A stretch of DNA of 64,000 nt from Segatella copri (GCF_019249795.2 NZ_CP156891.1:651001-715000), one strand, 5' to 3'; shown: positions 25,536 through 33,550, numbered from the stretch's first letter. Translations and numbers: made by a program. The notes: a model not told the origin generated them from the letters alone.

Positions 25536-27399
25536 GGTTCTTCTCAAATTTTAGTACAAAGCCCCATATTTTATATGAAGGAGCAATATTTTTGAGAAAG
25601 TTTAATATAAAAAATTAGCGATTGTCTCCAAAAATATGTAAGTTTAAAGTGATCATAAAATATGACTTACAATGGATACAATCGCTAACAGATGCAAAAT
25701 TATAAAAAAGATAAGAAACAACCAAATAAAATCCGATATAAATGCTTCTACGGTCGGAGAAAAACTTCTTATGGACATTTTTCCTGCCATAGATGGCTTT
25801 TTTATCGCAAGTTGTGACTTCTCTTCCACGGAACTCAAAATGGTTCTCGTGAGTACGGCTACCCATGCCTTCTGCGACCGTTGTGGCAAGAAAACCACTC
25901 ATACCCGTGGCTGGCAAAAGAGAACGGTCACGATGTGTCCTTTAGGGTGTAAACGGTTTGTTCTCACCCTTTACATGCGCCGTTTTTACTGCCAGTCTGA
26001 TAAACATATATTTGTAGAGCAACAGACGAAGTGGCTAAACAAATATGCAAGATTCAGTGTAAGATGCATAGAGTTGATGAACCTGCTTCATATACATATG
26101 TCATCTGTGTCGACCTCCAAGGTCATGAGAAAGATGGGAATCACTTGCTGTCCAAATACTTGCATAAATCATTTGAAAAAGATCCAAAGACTTCCAGACA
26201 GGACTGCCAGGAATATAGGCATAGATGACTTTGCCAAGAGAAAGAGACATACCTATGGCAGTGTTATCGTAGACCATGACACAGGCGAGATTTTGGAACT
26301 GATAGACTCTAGAGATTCTTCGATTGTGGCAAATGTCTTGAAACAATACAAGAAAGTCAATACTATCACTCGTGATAGGGGACGATGCTTCATTAAGGCT
26401 ATCAAGCAAGGAGCCCCATCAGCACATGCTATCACAGACAAATTCCATGTCATTGAAGACTTGACGAGCGCAGTCTTTCCAAAGATTCTGCAGGAGTTTT
26501 TGCATAAGAGAATGGAGTTGCTGACTCAAGGTCTAGTTGGTCCCATTAAGCCACAAATAAGTAGAGGTTGGCTTTATAACAGCATATATGCAGTCTTGGA
26601 ATCGATGTGCAAGGATGCAAGAAGAATCAAGAAAATGACTGAATGGAACACTTTCATGGATCTTTATGCAAGGCAAGGACTGACTTTGAGTGAAATCCAT
26701 GACAAAACAGGGTTTGATGGATTTAAGATGGGAAAGCTAAGGAACACCAAATATGAGGACTTGCTCAACCCAACGCAACTAAGGGCTTACAAAGCCATAG
26801 AATCTATTACAAATAGGATTCTCTGTAAAAAGTCATTGGATTACTCTGTGGTTACCAAGGGGTTACATTCTACAGAGAAGAAAGAAATACTGAAAAGACT
26901 TCTTTTTCTACTGAGAGGAAAATGGAAGGAAGACTGGAAGGCATACGATGATGCCTACAAGGCATTTCTTGCAAAGGCAACTATCAGGAACGAAGAGTAT
27001 GACCTTTGGAATTCAATAGTTCACTTCAACTGGAAAACCAAGACGGAGACTGTCAGATTGTTTCTGCAGGACTTGCATGTTACCGATTTAGCCTATTATA
27101 TAACAACATTTCAAGGCATTTTGAGCGGAGAGGTCAAAATGAACTTGTACAAATGGATTAACATGGTCATAGGATGTGGTAATGAGAAAATGGAAAAGTT
27201 TGCCAAAGGACTGATTAAGGACTATTCCGCCATCAATAATTCTATTGCTAGCAAATTGAACAATGGAATCCTTGAAGGTTCGGTCAACAAGATAAAGACC
27301 GCAAAGCGAATTATGGGTGGAAGAGCATCGATTTCTCTTTTGCAGATAAAGGTCTCCTCAAACTTAGATACATAAATGTACCAAAATTTGAGAAGAACC
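25536..27399 (+). mobile_element. ISL3-family insertion sequence (1,864 bp)
   Basis: The element is bounded by terminal inverted repeats of about 23 bp (GGTTCTTCTCAAATTTTRGT at both ends) and by an 8-bp target duplication TCGTGAAA. It carries one transposase gene at 25672-27375. It sits at the outer edge of the left arm of the large inverted repeat described at 27408-35990. Intact ends and frame suggest recent activity. Confidence 0.92.
25672..27375 (+). CDS. ISL3-family transposase
   Basis: A 567-residue DDE transposase. A zinc-binding N-terminal region (CDRCGKKTTHTRGWQ ... CPLGC ... RRFYC, about 65-105) is followed by a helix-turn-helix region and the catalytic domain. The domain begins IGIDDFAKRKRHTYGSVIVDHDTGEILELIDSR (first Asp around residue 188) and continues with TITRDRGRCFIKAIKQGAPSAHAITDKFHVI for the second acidic position. 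The frame is intact and ends 24 bp inside the right terminal repeat. Sequence upstream of the ATG includes the left repeat and a short leader. Confidence 0.93.
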   Translation: MDTIANRCKIIKKIRNNQIKSDINASTVGEKLLMDIFPAIDGFFIASCDFSSTELKMVLVSTATHAFCDRCGKKTTHTRGWQKRTVTMCPLGCKRFVLTLYMRRFYCQSDKHIFVEQQTKWLNKYARFSVRCIELMNLLHIHMSSVSTSKVMRKMGITCCPNTCINHLKKIQRLPDRTARNIGIDDFAKRKRHTYGSVIVDHDTGEILELIDSRDSSIVANVLKQYKKVNTITRDRGRCFIKAIKQGAPSAHAITDKFHVIEDLTSAVFPKILQEFLHKRMELLTQGLVGPIKPQISRGWLYNSIYAVLESMCKDARRIKKMTEWNTFMDLYARQGLTLSEIHDKTGFDGFKMGKLRNTKYEDLLNPTQLRAYKAIESITNRILCKKSLDYSVVTKGLHSTEKKEILKRLLFLLRGKWKEDWKAYDDAYKAFLAKATIRNEEYDLWNSIVHFNWKTKTETVRLFLQDLHVTDLAYYITTFQGILSGEVKMNLYKWINMVIGCGNEKMEKFAKGLIKDYSAINNSIASKLNNGILEGSVNKIKTAKRIMGGRASISLLQIKVSSNLDT

Positions 27400-27407
27400 T
27401 CGTGAAA
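27400..27407. repeat. Right 8-bp target duplication of the ISL3 element
   Basis: TCGTGAAA, identical to 25528-25535. Confidence 0.85.
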
Positions 27408-27529
27408 AAAGTCTCAAAGTATCATCTTTTTAGTTAAATATCAGCATAAATATCTGATACATAATAATATACAAGAATGATACTTTTTAGATTGTTTTAC
27501 AAGAAGTATCATCGAAGTATCATAAAATC
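27408..27529. repeat. Left arm of a large imperfect inverted repeat
   Basis: With the ISL3 and IS66 elements removed, the arm runs from about 25525 through here to about 30127. It is rich in AAGTATCAT words. It aligns with the reverse complement of 35851-35990 over about 140 bp, with an extra AAGAAGTATCATC unit on this side. No gene is present. Confidence 0.75.
27522..27529. repeat. Left 8-bp target duplication of IS66 copy 1
   Basis: ATAAAATC here and at 30107-30114 flank IS66 copy 1. Confidence 0.85.
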
Positions 27530-27598
27530 GTAAGCGTCTCCGCGTTTATACCTTGCATAATTCAAAAAAAGCAGTAACAGCTGATTAAACAAATGCTG

Positions 27599-29179
27599 TT
27601 ACTGCTTTTTCCATCGGTCAGGAAGTAAGTCTCTATATTTTTCTAATGGGGTATTGGGTTGCCATTCTACAGTCTTTTCTATTACGTCGCATATGTATTC
27701 AAACAGATTAATGCCATTCAGCCTGCATGAGATTGCGATAGAATATAGGATAGCCGCCCGGCTTGCTCCTTCGTGCGAACCAAAGAACATTGAGTTTCTT
27801 CTTGATAGTGATATGTACCTCTGGATTCTCTCAATGTAGTTGTTATCGAGAGCCGTATCACCTCTTTTGAAGATGTCACAAATGGCATTATATTCATTAA
27901 GGGCATAACCGACCGCCTGCGCCAAGGTAGACTTGGGCAGCAAATCTTTCCTGGAAGATATTTCCTCCAGTTTCTCCAATAAATCCTGCAAAATGTCCGG
28001 TGCATATGACTGCCGATAGGCTAGATGGTCTTCAACGGTCCATCCATTTACCCCAACCTTATGTTTTTTGTCTTCTCGATAAAATCTGTTGAGGATATCT
28101 ACGACCTCCTGAGCATCCTTGTCTTCCTTGCCGCAGTCGATGAAATCTCTCTTGACATGCTGCAGGCAGGCGATTCTCATAATGTCAGGATAAGCATCCG
28201 ACTCCAGTTTCCGGTAAGGAGCATATGCATCACTCTGTATGGTACCTTTATAATCAGAGAATATGTTAAGTATGACCTGCTCAGAGCGTGATCCATCCTC
28301 ATATACGAAGAAGACAAGTCCCAGTTTAGGCGCACTTACAGCCCAGAAGTAGCCTTTCTTCGAACCCTTGTCCGTAGGCTTTGTCTTGGCTAACAGCACT
28401 TTATGGTATGTCTCGTCTGCCGAGACATAATCCTGCTGCAACACTACTTGGCAGATAGCCTTATAGAAGTTTTCCAGTACATCGGCACTTCTGGCAATCA
28501 GTTTGTTTGCCGTGGCTTTCCTTAACGTAAACCCATTGTCGGCAAAGTATTTGATGATTCGCTCTACCGGCATGGAATAGATGTATCGCATCTGCAGGAG
28601 TCCTGCTGCAAAGGAAGGTGAATAGGAAGAATTCAACAACAGAGCCGGCGGAGTTTTCCCCGGATACATGATACTTCCATCAGTATAAGTGTTGATGTGA
28701 TACACGGTCTTGATGAATTTGATGGGTTCCATGCTGTAACGTATACAGGTACGAGTTCCGAAGAGACGCAACGTCTTCAAAAACTCTGCATCCATGACAG
28801 GATCTATCGTAACATGCACCTCTTTCATCTCGTAATGCATGTCACGCTTGGCTCCGTTGTTTTTGCGTGCCTTTCTCTTTTCGGCCTGCTCTTCTTTCTT
28901 CTTGTCAAATTCCTCCTGGGTCATCGAATCTTGTGGATTCTTTTCCTGACGTTCGGACTTCTTGCCTGAAACGAGCTTGCCGAGTGCCTTGTTCTGACGA
29001 TTCGCTTTGTCAATGGCGATTCCTTTCTGGACGAGTAATTCTTCTAATGACTTTATACGTTCAATGAGTTCGTTGACCTGTGTAGTCAACGAACTCACCG
29101 TAGCATTAGCTTGCTGAAGCTGTTCGTTCGCAAGCTGAAGCTGTTCCTTTAAAAGTACTATAATTTCGTCCTTTTTCAT
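27599..29179 (-). CDS. tnpC: IS66 transposase TnpC
   Basis: A 526-residue DDE transposase. The N-terminal 70 residues form a leucine-zipper-like coiled coil (LKEQLQLANEQLQQANATVSSLTTQVNELIERIKSLEELL) followed by a basic hinge (KARKNNGAKRDMHYEM). The DDE domain contains VSADETYHKVL, GTIQSDAYAPYRKL and NNYIERIQRYISLSRRNSMFFGSHEGA with the final glutamate, and the C-terminus has the IS66_C segment. The start codon lies only 4 nt from a consensus -7 element (29184-29191), which implies a leaderless or nearly leaderless message. Confidence 0.95.
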   Translation of the reverse strand: MKKDEIIVLLKEQLQLANEQLQQANATVSSLTTQVNELIERIKSLEELLVQKGIAIDKANRQNKALGKLVSGKKSERQEKNPQDSMTQEEFDKKKEEQAEKRKARKNNGAKRDMHYEMKEVHVTIDPVMDAEFLKTLRLFGTRTCIRYSMEPIKFIKTVYHINTYTDGSIMYPGKTPPALLLNSSYSPSFAAGLLQMRYIYSMPVERIIKYFADNGFTLRKATANKLIARSADVLENFYKAICQVVLQQDYVSADETYHKVLLAKTKPTDKGSKKGYFWAVSAPKLGLVFFVYEDGSRSEQVILNIFSDYKGTIQSDAYAPYRKLESDAYPDIMRIACLQHVKRDFIDCGKEDKDAQEVVDILNRFYREDKKHKVGVNGWTVEDHLAYRQSYAPDILQDLLEKLEEISSRKDLLPKSTLAQAVGYALNEYNAICDIFKRGDTALDNNYIERIQRYISLSRRNSMFFGSHEGASRAAILYSIAISCRLNGINLFEYICDVIEKTVEWQPNTPLEKYRDLLPDRWKKQ

Positions 29180-29183
29180 AGTG

Positions 29184-29191
29184 CAAAGGTA
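29184..29191 (-). promoter_or_regulatory. -7 element abutting the tnpC start
   Basis: TACCTTTG on the minus strand. The expected transcription start falls at about 29180, directly at the ATG (29179). Identical in copy 2. Confidence 0.6.
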
Positions 29192-29279
29192 CGAAAAAAT
29201 ATCGAGATATGCAAGGATTTTTAGATATTTATTTTTCTATCTTATTGATACACAGTTCATTAAATATAATCTTATGCGC

Positions 29280-29627
29280 CTATAGATTAAGCCGTTTCCT
29301 ATATCTCATACTTTTCAGGCAAATTCCGCTCATGATGGCAGATAGCGTCTTGTACGGCATTTTGCATTGTTTGCTTTGGGGATCAAAGAATGGTAATTCA
29401 AAGGTTCCTCGCTCCAGTCGCTTCTGATACAGCAAGAAACCGTCGCCATCCCATTTTAGCATTTTTACCTGCTGGCGGTTCTTGGAGAAGAAGATGAAGA
29501 CGGCACCACCGAGTGGCGGCAGCTCCATCTCCGTCCTCACAATCTGGTACAGGCCATTTATGCCCATGTTCATTCGGACATATCGCTGGCAGACGTAATA
29601 CTGGGTGTTTTCGTTTAATCCAAACAT
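29280..29627 (-). CDS. tnpB: IS66 accessory protein TnpB
   Basis: A 115-residue Orf2-type protein of IS66 elements (TMELPPLGG is part of the stretch MELPPLGGAVFIFFSKNRQQVKMLKWDGDGFLLYQKRLERGTFELP, the family hallmark). Required with TnpA and TnpC for IS66 transposition; its exact role is unsettled. It overlaps the end of tnpA by 13 nt, indicating translational coupling. Confidence 0.93.
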   Translation of the reverse strand: MFGLNENTQYYVCQRYVRMNMGINGLYQIVRTEMELPPLGGAVFIFFSKNRQQVKMLKWDGDGFLLYQKRLERGTFELPFFDPQSKQCKMPYKTLSAIMSGICLKSMRYRKRLNL

Positions 29628-30025
29628 AGCAAGTCCTCCTTCTCGTAAAGTTTCATCAGATGCATGACTGATTTGGCACTACCTTTCTTGATGGTGACTA
29701 TCGTTCCATTGGGAAAGGTTAAGGTTATGCCGAAAAGATAATTTTCCGGGCAGACGGAATCGGATGGCATTTCCATGGGAAGGAACATCATCCCAGTGTC
29801 CTTGGCTGTTGCTTCGGAACATTCCTTACGGGCTTCGGCCTGAAGCAGACGAATCTGCTGTTTGGCTAACCTAACAGAATAACCTTTCTCTGACATCCAT
29901 CTATGCATCGAGCGATGGTTTACATGCCGTTCCTTTAAAAAAGGAATCAAACTGGCTTTTGGATTATGATTCAAATGAATCTGGAAGGCATTCCATGCCC
30001 TCTCATAACGTTCTGTTGCTCTCAT
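29615..30025 (-). CDS. tnpA: IS66 accessory protein TnpA
   Basis: The product has 136 residues from the ATG at 30025; the longer frame from 30055 starts inside the -7 element 30053-30060. It has a helix-turn-helix-like N-terminal half (FLKERHVNHRSMHRWMSEKGYSVRLAKQ) and a C-terminal strand region (ITLTFPNGTIVTIKKGSAKSVMHLMKLYEKE) as in IS66 TnpA proteins. First gene of the IS66 operon. Confidence 0.9.
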   Translation of the reverse strand: MRATERYERAWNAFQIHLNHNPKASLIPFLKERHVNHRSMHRWMSEKGYSVRLAKQQIRLLQAEARKECSEATAKDTGMMFLPMEMPSDSVCPENYLFGITLTFPNGTIVTIKKGSAKSVMHLMKLYEKEDLLCLD

Positions 30026-30052
30026 AATTTCGTTGCTTTTAAAATTATGGTG

Positions 30053-30060
30053 CAAAGGTA
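30053..30060 (-). promoter_or_regulatory. -7 element of the IS66 copy 1 operon
   Basis: TACCTTTG on the minus strand, about 28 nt upstream of the tnpA ATG. Confidence 0.65.
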
Positions 30061-30106
30061 AGAACTTTTACGATAAAGGGCAAGGTATAAACGCGGAGCC
30101 GCTTAC

Positions 30107-30114
30107 ATAAAATC
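30107..30114. repeat. Right 8-bp target duplication of IS66 copy 1
   Basis: ATAAAATC, identical to 27522-27529. Confidence 0.85.
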
Positions 30115-30519
30115 ACAAGAAGTATCATAAAAACCATCATCGAAGCATCACAAAATCGCCATAAAGCATCATGCAGAATAGCGAAGCTGCCGAGCCGCAA
30201 GAAGTACCCAAAAATCGTCCGACACTTTGGGCACTCCGTGCCCGCGCTATGGGCAACGAGTACCCTTTATTTGGTCTATCGATGCCCGACACTTGGTCCC
30301 CGAGTGCCCATTTGAAGGGCACAGACAGACCGATTAATAGTCTCTGACCGAACACCTTATGTACTTTTATTCCTAATCCAGCTTGTTTTTTTCCTCTTAT
30401 TCCTAGTTTGTATTGACATTTTTTACATACTAGAAGAGTAGACACTAAAGTTTTTATAAAACTGGAATAGTAGACACTTCTTTTTAGCCTTTTAAATCAA
30501 CTCAAAGCCTTATTTTATG
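30115..30519. other. Central segment of the inverted-repeat locus, no convincing gene
   Basis: About 400 bp lie between the arms. It starts with degraded GTATCAT/GCATCA words, then a G/C-rich part with repeated GGGCA/TGCCC words (30215-30340), then paired TTATTCCTA words and paired AGTAGACACT words (30438-30475). A 102-codon minus-strand frame (30137-30445) shows no protein-like features. Confidence 0.5.
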
Positions 30520-30527
30520 ATACTTCT
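30520..30527. repeat. Left 8-bp target duplication of IS66 copy 2
   Basis: ATACTTCT here and at 35851-35858 flank IS66 copy 2. Confidence 0.85.
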
Positions 30528-30588
30528 GTAAGCGGCTCCGCGTTTATACCTTGCATAATTCAAAAAAAAGCAGTAACAGCTGATTAAA

Positions 30589-30805
30589 TTAATGCTGTTG
30601 CTGCTTTTTCCATCGGTCAGGAAGTAAGTCTCTATATTTTTCTAATGGGGTATTGGGTTGCCATTCTACAGTCTTTTCTATTACGTCGCATATGTATTCA
30701 AACAGATTAATGCCATTCAGCCTGCATGAGATTGCGATAGAATATAGGATAGCCGCCCGGCTTGCTCCTTCGTGCGAACCAAAGAACATTGAGTTTCTTC
30801 TTGAT
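30589..30805 (-). pseudogene. C-terminal fragment of interrupted IS66 tnpC (copy 2)
   Basis: Encodes the last roughly 70 residues of TnpC (SRRNSMFFGSHEGASRAAILYS ... LPDRWKK) and changes at the very end relative to copy 1. Separated from the N-terminal part at 33551-34923 by the IS110 insert, so the transposase is inactive. Confidence 0.88.
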
Positions 30806-31054
30806 TCCTAAGACATAGCCAAATTTTTGAGCAACTTTTTGTGTTAATAAATACAAAAGAGGTATTTTGGAACATACAGGCACTAAAATATCGGTAGCAG
30901 AAATGGTCAAAAATGATTTTTCTGTTACAAATCAACACGGAACTCGTTCTTTTAATAGCGTGTGGCTAGATTCCTAATTAGTTATCCGTGTTTGTGTCTT
31001 TACAAGACTCTAAATGGCAGTAGCACAGACTGCTATAGTTCACTTGTTTCGGAC

Positions 31055-32080
31055 TTATGATATTGCAAGTTTTTCATTGCTGCTCTTTGAATCCAACGGT
31101 TCCCATTTTCTGTTCTGCTTACCTATAGCGAACATTCTGAGAACAAGTTTGAACTTAACGGCATTCAATGCCTTGCGTTTTGTGTCTGAATCTTGCTTAC
31201 CTCCTAATTTACGGTTATAAAATGATTGTAACTCTGCATCATATTGTACAACAACTGTGGCCGCCATGGATAGATCTGCTTTCGCCTGACCATCACAGCG
31301 TGCTGAAGGTCGGGGACGCCATTTCACACTGGTGCCTGAAGTGCGGAAGTGCGGTGCCACGCCGACATAACTGGCATATTGCCTTGCTGTTTCAAAAGCG
31401 GTAAAGTTTCGGGTAATGACAATGACATTTATGGCATTGACGAAGCCTATTCCCGGTATTGTCAGAAGATTCTTGTAAGTAGACAAGAGGCTATCGTCTG
31501 TAGCCAGCAACTTCTGTTCTTCCAACTCGATGTTCTCAATGTCACGGCTGAATTTTTTGATGTAGCCATCATATAACTGGGCATCTTCCTTTGTGATGCA
31601 TAGCTGTCTTCTGTTCATGAAGCATGTACGCTGTTCCACCAGGAACTTACGCTCATTCATCAGTGCCTTGAGTCTCTGCATGGTCTTGTCAGGCATATTA
31701 TAAGGCTTGACACATTCAGTACCATTATAGCGATAGAGAAAGTCTGCAATCTTGGCAGAGTCAATCTTGTCGCTCTTGTCCTTGGGCCCCATGGGATAAT
31801 GCTTTACCACATGGGTGGAGAGCATGCAGAACTGATAGTTCCTGGTATTAAGAAACTTCTCCAGCTCCATGGAATAGCTGCCGGTGAACTCCATTCCGAA
31901 GAGACTGTTCGAGAGAACCACATGATTCTTCTTGAGCCATGTGCACATTTCGCCAAATCCCTTGCGGGAATTGTTGAATACATCGTGAGAAAAGTCCTTA
32001 ATTGGGGTTTCTTCACAGAAAATTGATACGTCAATGACATTTTTTGAGATGTCGATGCCGATAAATGATTTATTTTTCAT
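31055..32080 (-). CDS. IS110-family transposase (element A)
   Basis: The product has about 341 residues from an internal ATG (MKNKSFIGIDISKN); a longer start at 32095 (MRYKGMKNK) is possible. It has the N-terminal DEDD RuvC-like domain (FIGIDISKNVIDVSIF, MEFTGSYSMEL, DKSDKIDSAKIADFLYRY) and the C-terminal Transposase_20 domain (LLTIPGIGFVNAINVIVITRNF ... YASYVGVAPHFRTSGTSVKW ... ALNAVKFKLVLRMFAIGKQN) containing the catalytic serine region. IS110 enzymes recombine DNA directed by a bridge RNA. The likely guide RNA is the leader at 32096-32275. Confidence 0.9.
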   Translation of the reverse strand: MKNKSFIGIDISKNVIDVSIFCEETPIKDFSHDVFNNSRKGFGEMCTWLKKNHVVLSNSLFGMEFTGSYSMELEKFLNTRNYQFCMLSTHVVKHYPMGPKDKSDKIDSAKIADFLYRYNGTECVKPYNMPDKTMQRLKALMNERKFLVEQRTCFMNRRQLCITKEDAQLYDGYIKKFSRDIENIELEEQKLLATDDSLLSTYKNLLTIPGIGFVNAINVIVITRNFTAFETARQYASYVGVAPHFRTSGTSVKWRPRPSARCDGQAKADLSMAATVVVQYDAELQSFYNRKLGGKQDSDTKRKALNAVKFKLVLRMFAIGKQNRKWEPLDSKSSNEKLAIS

Positions 32081-32095
32081 ACCTTTGTACCGCAT

Positions 32096-32275
32096 TTTGT
32101 AGGAAGGAGCTCTCTATGTCAGGGTAAGCCACATCTTTTAAAAGCTTCCACGGCTAATTCCCTAAACGGCACTTGACCTGGCATTTCAGGCTGGGGAGAC
32201 TAGATCAGGGAAAGGTCTTTGTCTAAGACAAAATAGTTCACTACCCCCGTCCGGAGTTCCTTCCATTTCAGATGC
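32096..32275 (-). ncRNA. Candidate bridge RNA / leader of IS110 element A
   Basis: This is a 180-nt leader between a consensus -7 element (32281-32288, minus strand) and the transposase. It begins with a perfect CCGGAG...CTCCGG stem, and a further stem TTTGTCTTAGACAAA lies downstream. The segment GGTAGTGAA (32245-32237 on the minus strand) is exactly complementary to the element's own left end TTCACTACC (32293-32285). It also shares GTGAACTAT with the leader of element B. Bridge-RNA identity is inference from position, size and these matches. Confidence 0.5.
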
Positions 32276-32280
32276 TCCGG

Positions 32281-32288
32281 CAAAGGTA
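32281..32288 (-). promoter_or_regulatory. -7 element at the left end of IS110 element A
   Basis: TACCTTTG on the minus strand. The -33 half would come from flanking DNA, as known for promoters assembled at IS110 ends. Confidence 0.55.
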
Positions 32289-32367
32289 GTGAAAAAAACG
32301 CAGACAAAAGACTTAGTCGGGAAATAGTTATGCTCTAAGAAGTGCGATAGTTCACTTTTGCTGCATT

Positions 32368-33393
32368 TTAGTTCTTATATGCATCTGTCTCCACATATGG
32401 TGTTCCACGCTTTATCACGGCAAACATACGAAGGACCAGCTTGAACTTGACGGCATTGAGCACGATGCCACCGCATTTTTCCTTTCTCTTGCGTATCCAA
32501 TAGTCTCTTATTGAAGGATTGTTCCTTATGGCGGAAAGGACAGCTATGGATAAGTCTGCCTTGGCTTCAGAAAAGCCTTTCTTGGAAACCCCCGTTTTCT
32601 TTCTTACTGAGGTACCAGATTCCTTTTTAAAAGGGGCTATTCCTATGTAACAGGCATATTTGCGAGGATTGCTGATTGCAGTGAAATTTTCCGTCAATAC
32701 AATGGTTTCCAACGCTATGATGCGACCAATGCCAGGAATGGAGGTCAGCAGATTGTAATTCTTTCTGATGCTTGTATCTTCATTCATGTAGCTGTCAATC
32801 TCTTTGTCTATTGCTTTCTGGTTTTCCTGCATGTTCTTCAGCAGGAGTTTCTTGCGTTCAACGGATAAGTCTGTATCGTATGCGCTGATATCATGAAGCT
32901 GCTGCTTATAGAGAGTTGACTGCTTGGTGTTCTGCTTACGCTCTGCCAGCAATCTCTTCAACTTGAAATAGACAGGTGAAGGAAGTTTGGAGGGATTGCG
33001 AAGAATCTTCTTGTGGTTCTGCTCACAATAGATTGCTATTCTGAAAGCATCCAGTTCATCAGTCTTGATACGGTCTAGAGAGCGCTGGTCATCATCCAAG
33101 TCTGGCTCGAAGCGATGCATTTTGCGAGGTTCCACCATACCATAGATATATTCTTTGGATTCCAGCCATAATCTGAAGTTTTGGTTATAGAGTCCAGTAT
33201 ATTCCATACAGAACAAAAAGGTATCGAAGTCTTTTCCTACCTTTGCGACCCAGGAGCCAATCTTTTTGAACCCAGCATCATCATTGCTCACCTTAATATG
33301 AGCATTCTTCCAGTCGATGGTTTCACCATCATAATAAGCAAGGTCGAGAGTCTTCTTGGAGACATCTACGCCAAAGTAAAGTTCCTTATCCAT
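32368..33393 (-). CDS. IS110-family transposase (element B)
   Basis: A 341-residue transposase with the DEDD domain (LYFGVDVSKKTLDLAYYDGE, MEYTGLYNQNF, DRIKTDELDAFRIAIYCEQN) and Transposase_20 domain (LLTSIPGIGRIIALETIVLTENF ... YACYIGIAPFKKESGTSVRKKTGVSKKGFSEAKADLS ... LNAVKFKLVLRMFAVIKRG). It differs strongly from element A, so this is not a tandem duplication. Its leader at 33394-33531 contains a 10-nt copy of the insertion site in tnpC. Confidence 0.9.
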   Translation of the reverse strand: MDKELYFGVDVSKKTLDLAYYDGETIDWKNAHIKVSNDDAGFKKIGSWVAKVGKDFDTFLFCMEYTGLYNQNFRLWLESKEYIYGMVEPRKMHRFEPDLDDDQRSLDRIKTDELDAFRIAIYCEQNHKKILRNPSKLPSPVYFKLKRLLAERKQNTKQSTLYKQQLHDISAYDTDLSVERKKLLLKNMQENQKAIDKEIDSYMNEDTSIRKNYNLLTSIPGIGRIIALETIVLTENFTAISNPRKYACYIGIAPFKKESGTSVRKKTGVSKKGFSEAKADLSIAVLSAIRNNPSIRDYWIRKRKEKCGGIVLNAVKFKLVLRMFAVIKRGTPYVETDAYKN

Positions 33394-33531
33394 ATTATTG
33401 ACATTTTAGCATTAAATGGAAACAAGAAAACATTTGGCTTGGCGAAGGACTGAATCAAAAAATAGTGATATTCTAGAGTGACATACAGTTCACCTTAACA
33501 CCCGTTAACCAATTCGTTTAAACTTGTTTCC
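33394..33531 (-). ncRNA. Candidate bridge RNA / leader of IS110 element B
   Basis: A leader of about 138 nt starts just after the -7 element 33537-33544 and is bracketed by a 10-bp long-range stem (33417-33426 with 33523-33532). Within it, ATATCACTAT (33471-33462, minus strand) is identical to the tnpC target directly at the insertion junction. The following TTTTTTGAT can pair with the other side of the junction through two G-U pairs. AAGGTGAA (33496-33489) can pair with the element's own left end. These are the properties expected of target and donor guides; function is inference. Confidence 0.6.
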
Positions 33532-33536
33532 AGGTG

Positions 33537-33544
33537 CAAAGGTA
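33537..33544 (-). promoter_or_regulatory. -7 element at the left end of IS110 element B
   Basis: TACCTTTG on the minus strand within 7 bp of the insertion junction. The -33 half lies in host DNA. Confidence 0.55.
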
Positions 33545-33550
33545 AAAGAT

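Larger units (their letters stand above)
27530..30106 (-). mobile_element. IS66-family insertion sequence, intact copy 1 (2,577 bp)
   Basis: Ends are inverted repeats beginning GTAAGCGKCTCCGCGTTTAT, and the 8-bp duplication ATAAAATC flanks it. All three IS66 genes (tnpA, tnpB, tnpC) are intact on the minus strand. A second, interrupted copy lies at 30528-35850 in the same orientation. Confidence 0.93.
30806..33550 (-). mobile_element. Nested pair of IS110-family elements
   Basis: The insert in tnpC holds two different IS110 transposase genes (31055-32095 and 32368-33393), both on the minus strand. On the minus strand, TAGGAATC occurs at the outer junction (30810-30803) and again at 30976-30969. 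This fits the first element (31055-32095) having inserted into the 3' non-coding end of the second (32368-33393). No long target duplication is seen, as is usual for IS110. Confidence 0.8.

Noticed and set aside
30137..30445. 102-codon minus-strand frame in the inverted-repeat core
   Set aside because: Low-similarity, repeat-derived sequence without a plausible promoter, start context or domain.
32241..32291. Single long hairpin CACTACC...GGTAGTG as part of the element A leader RNA
   Set aside because: One arm lies in the promoter/left end upstream of the expected transcript start, so it is better read as RNA-to-element-end complementarity than as an RNA stem.
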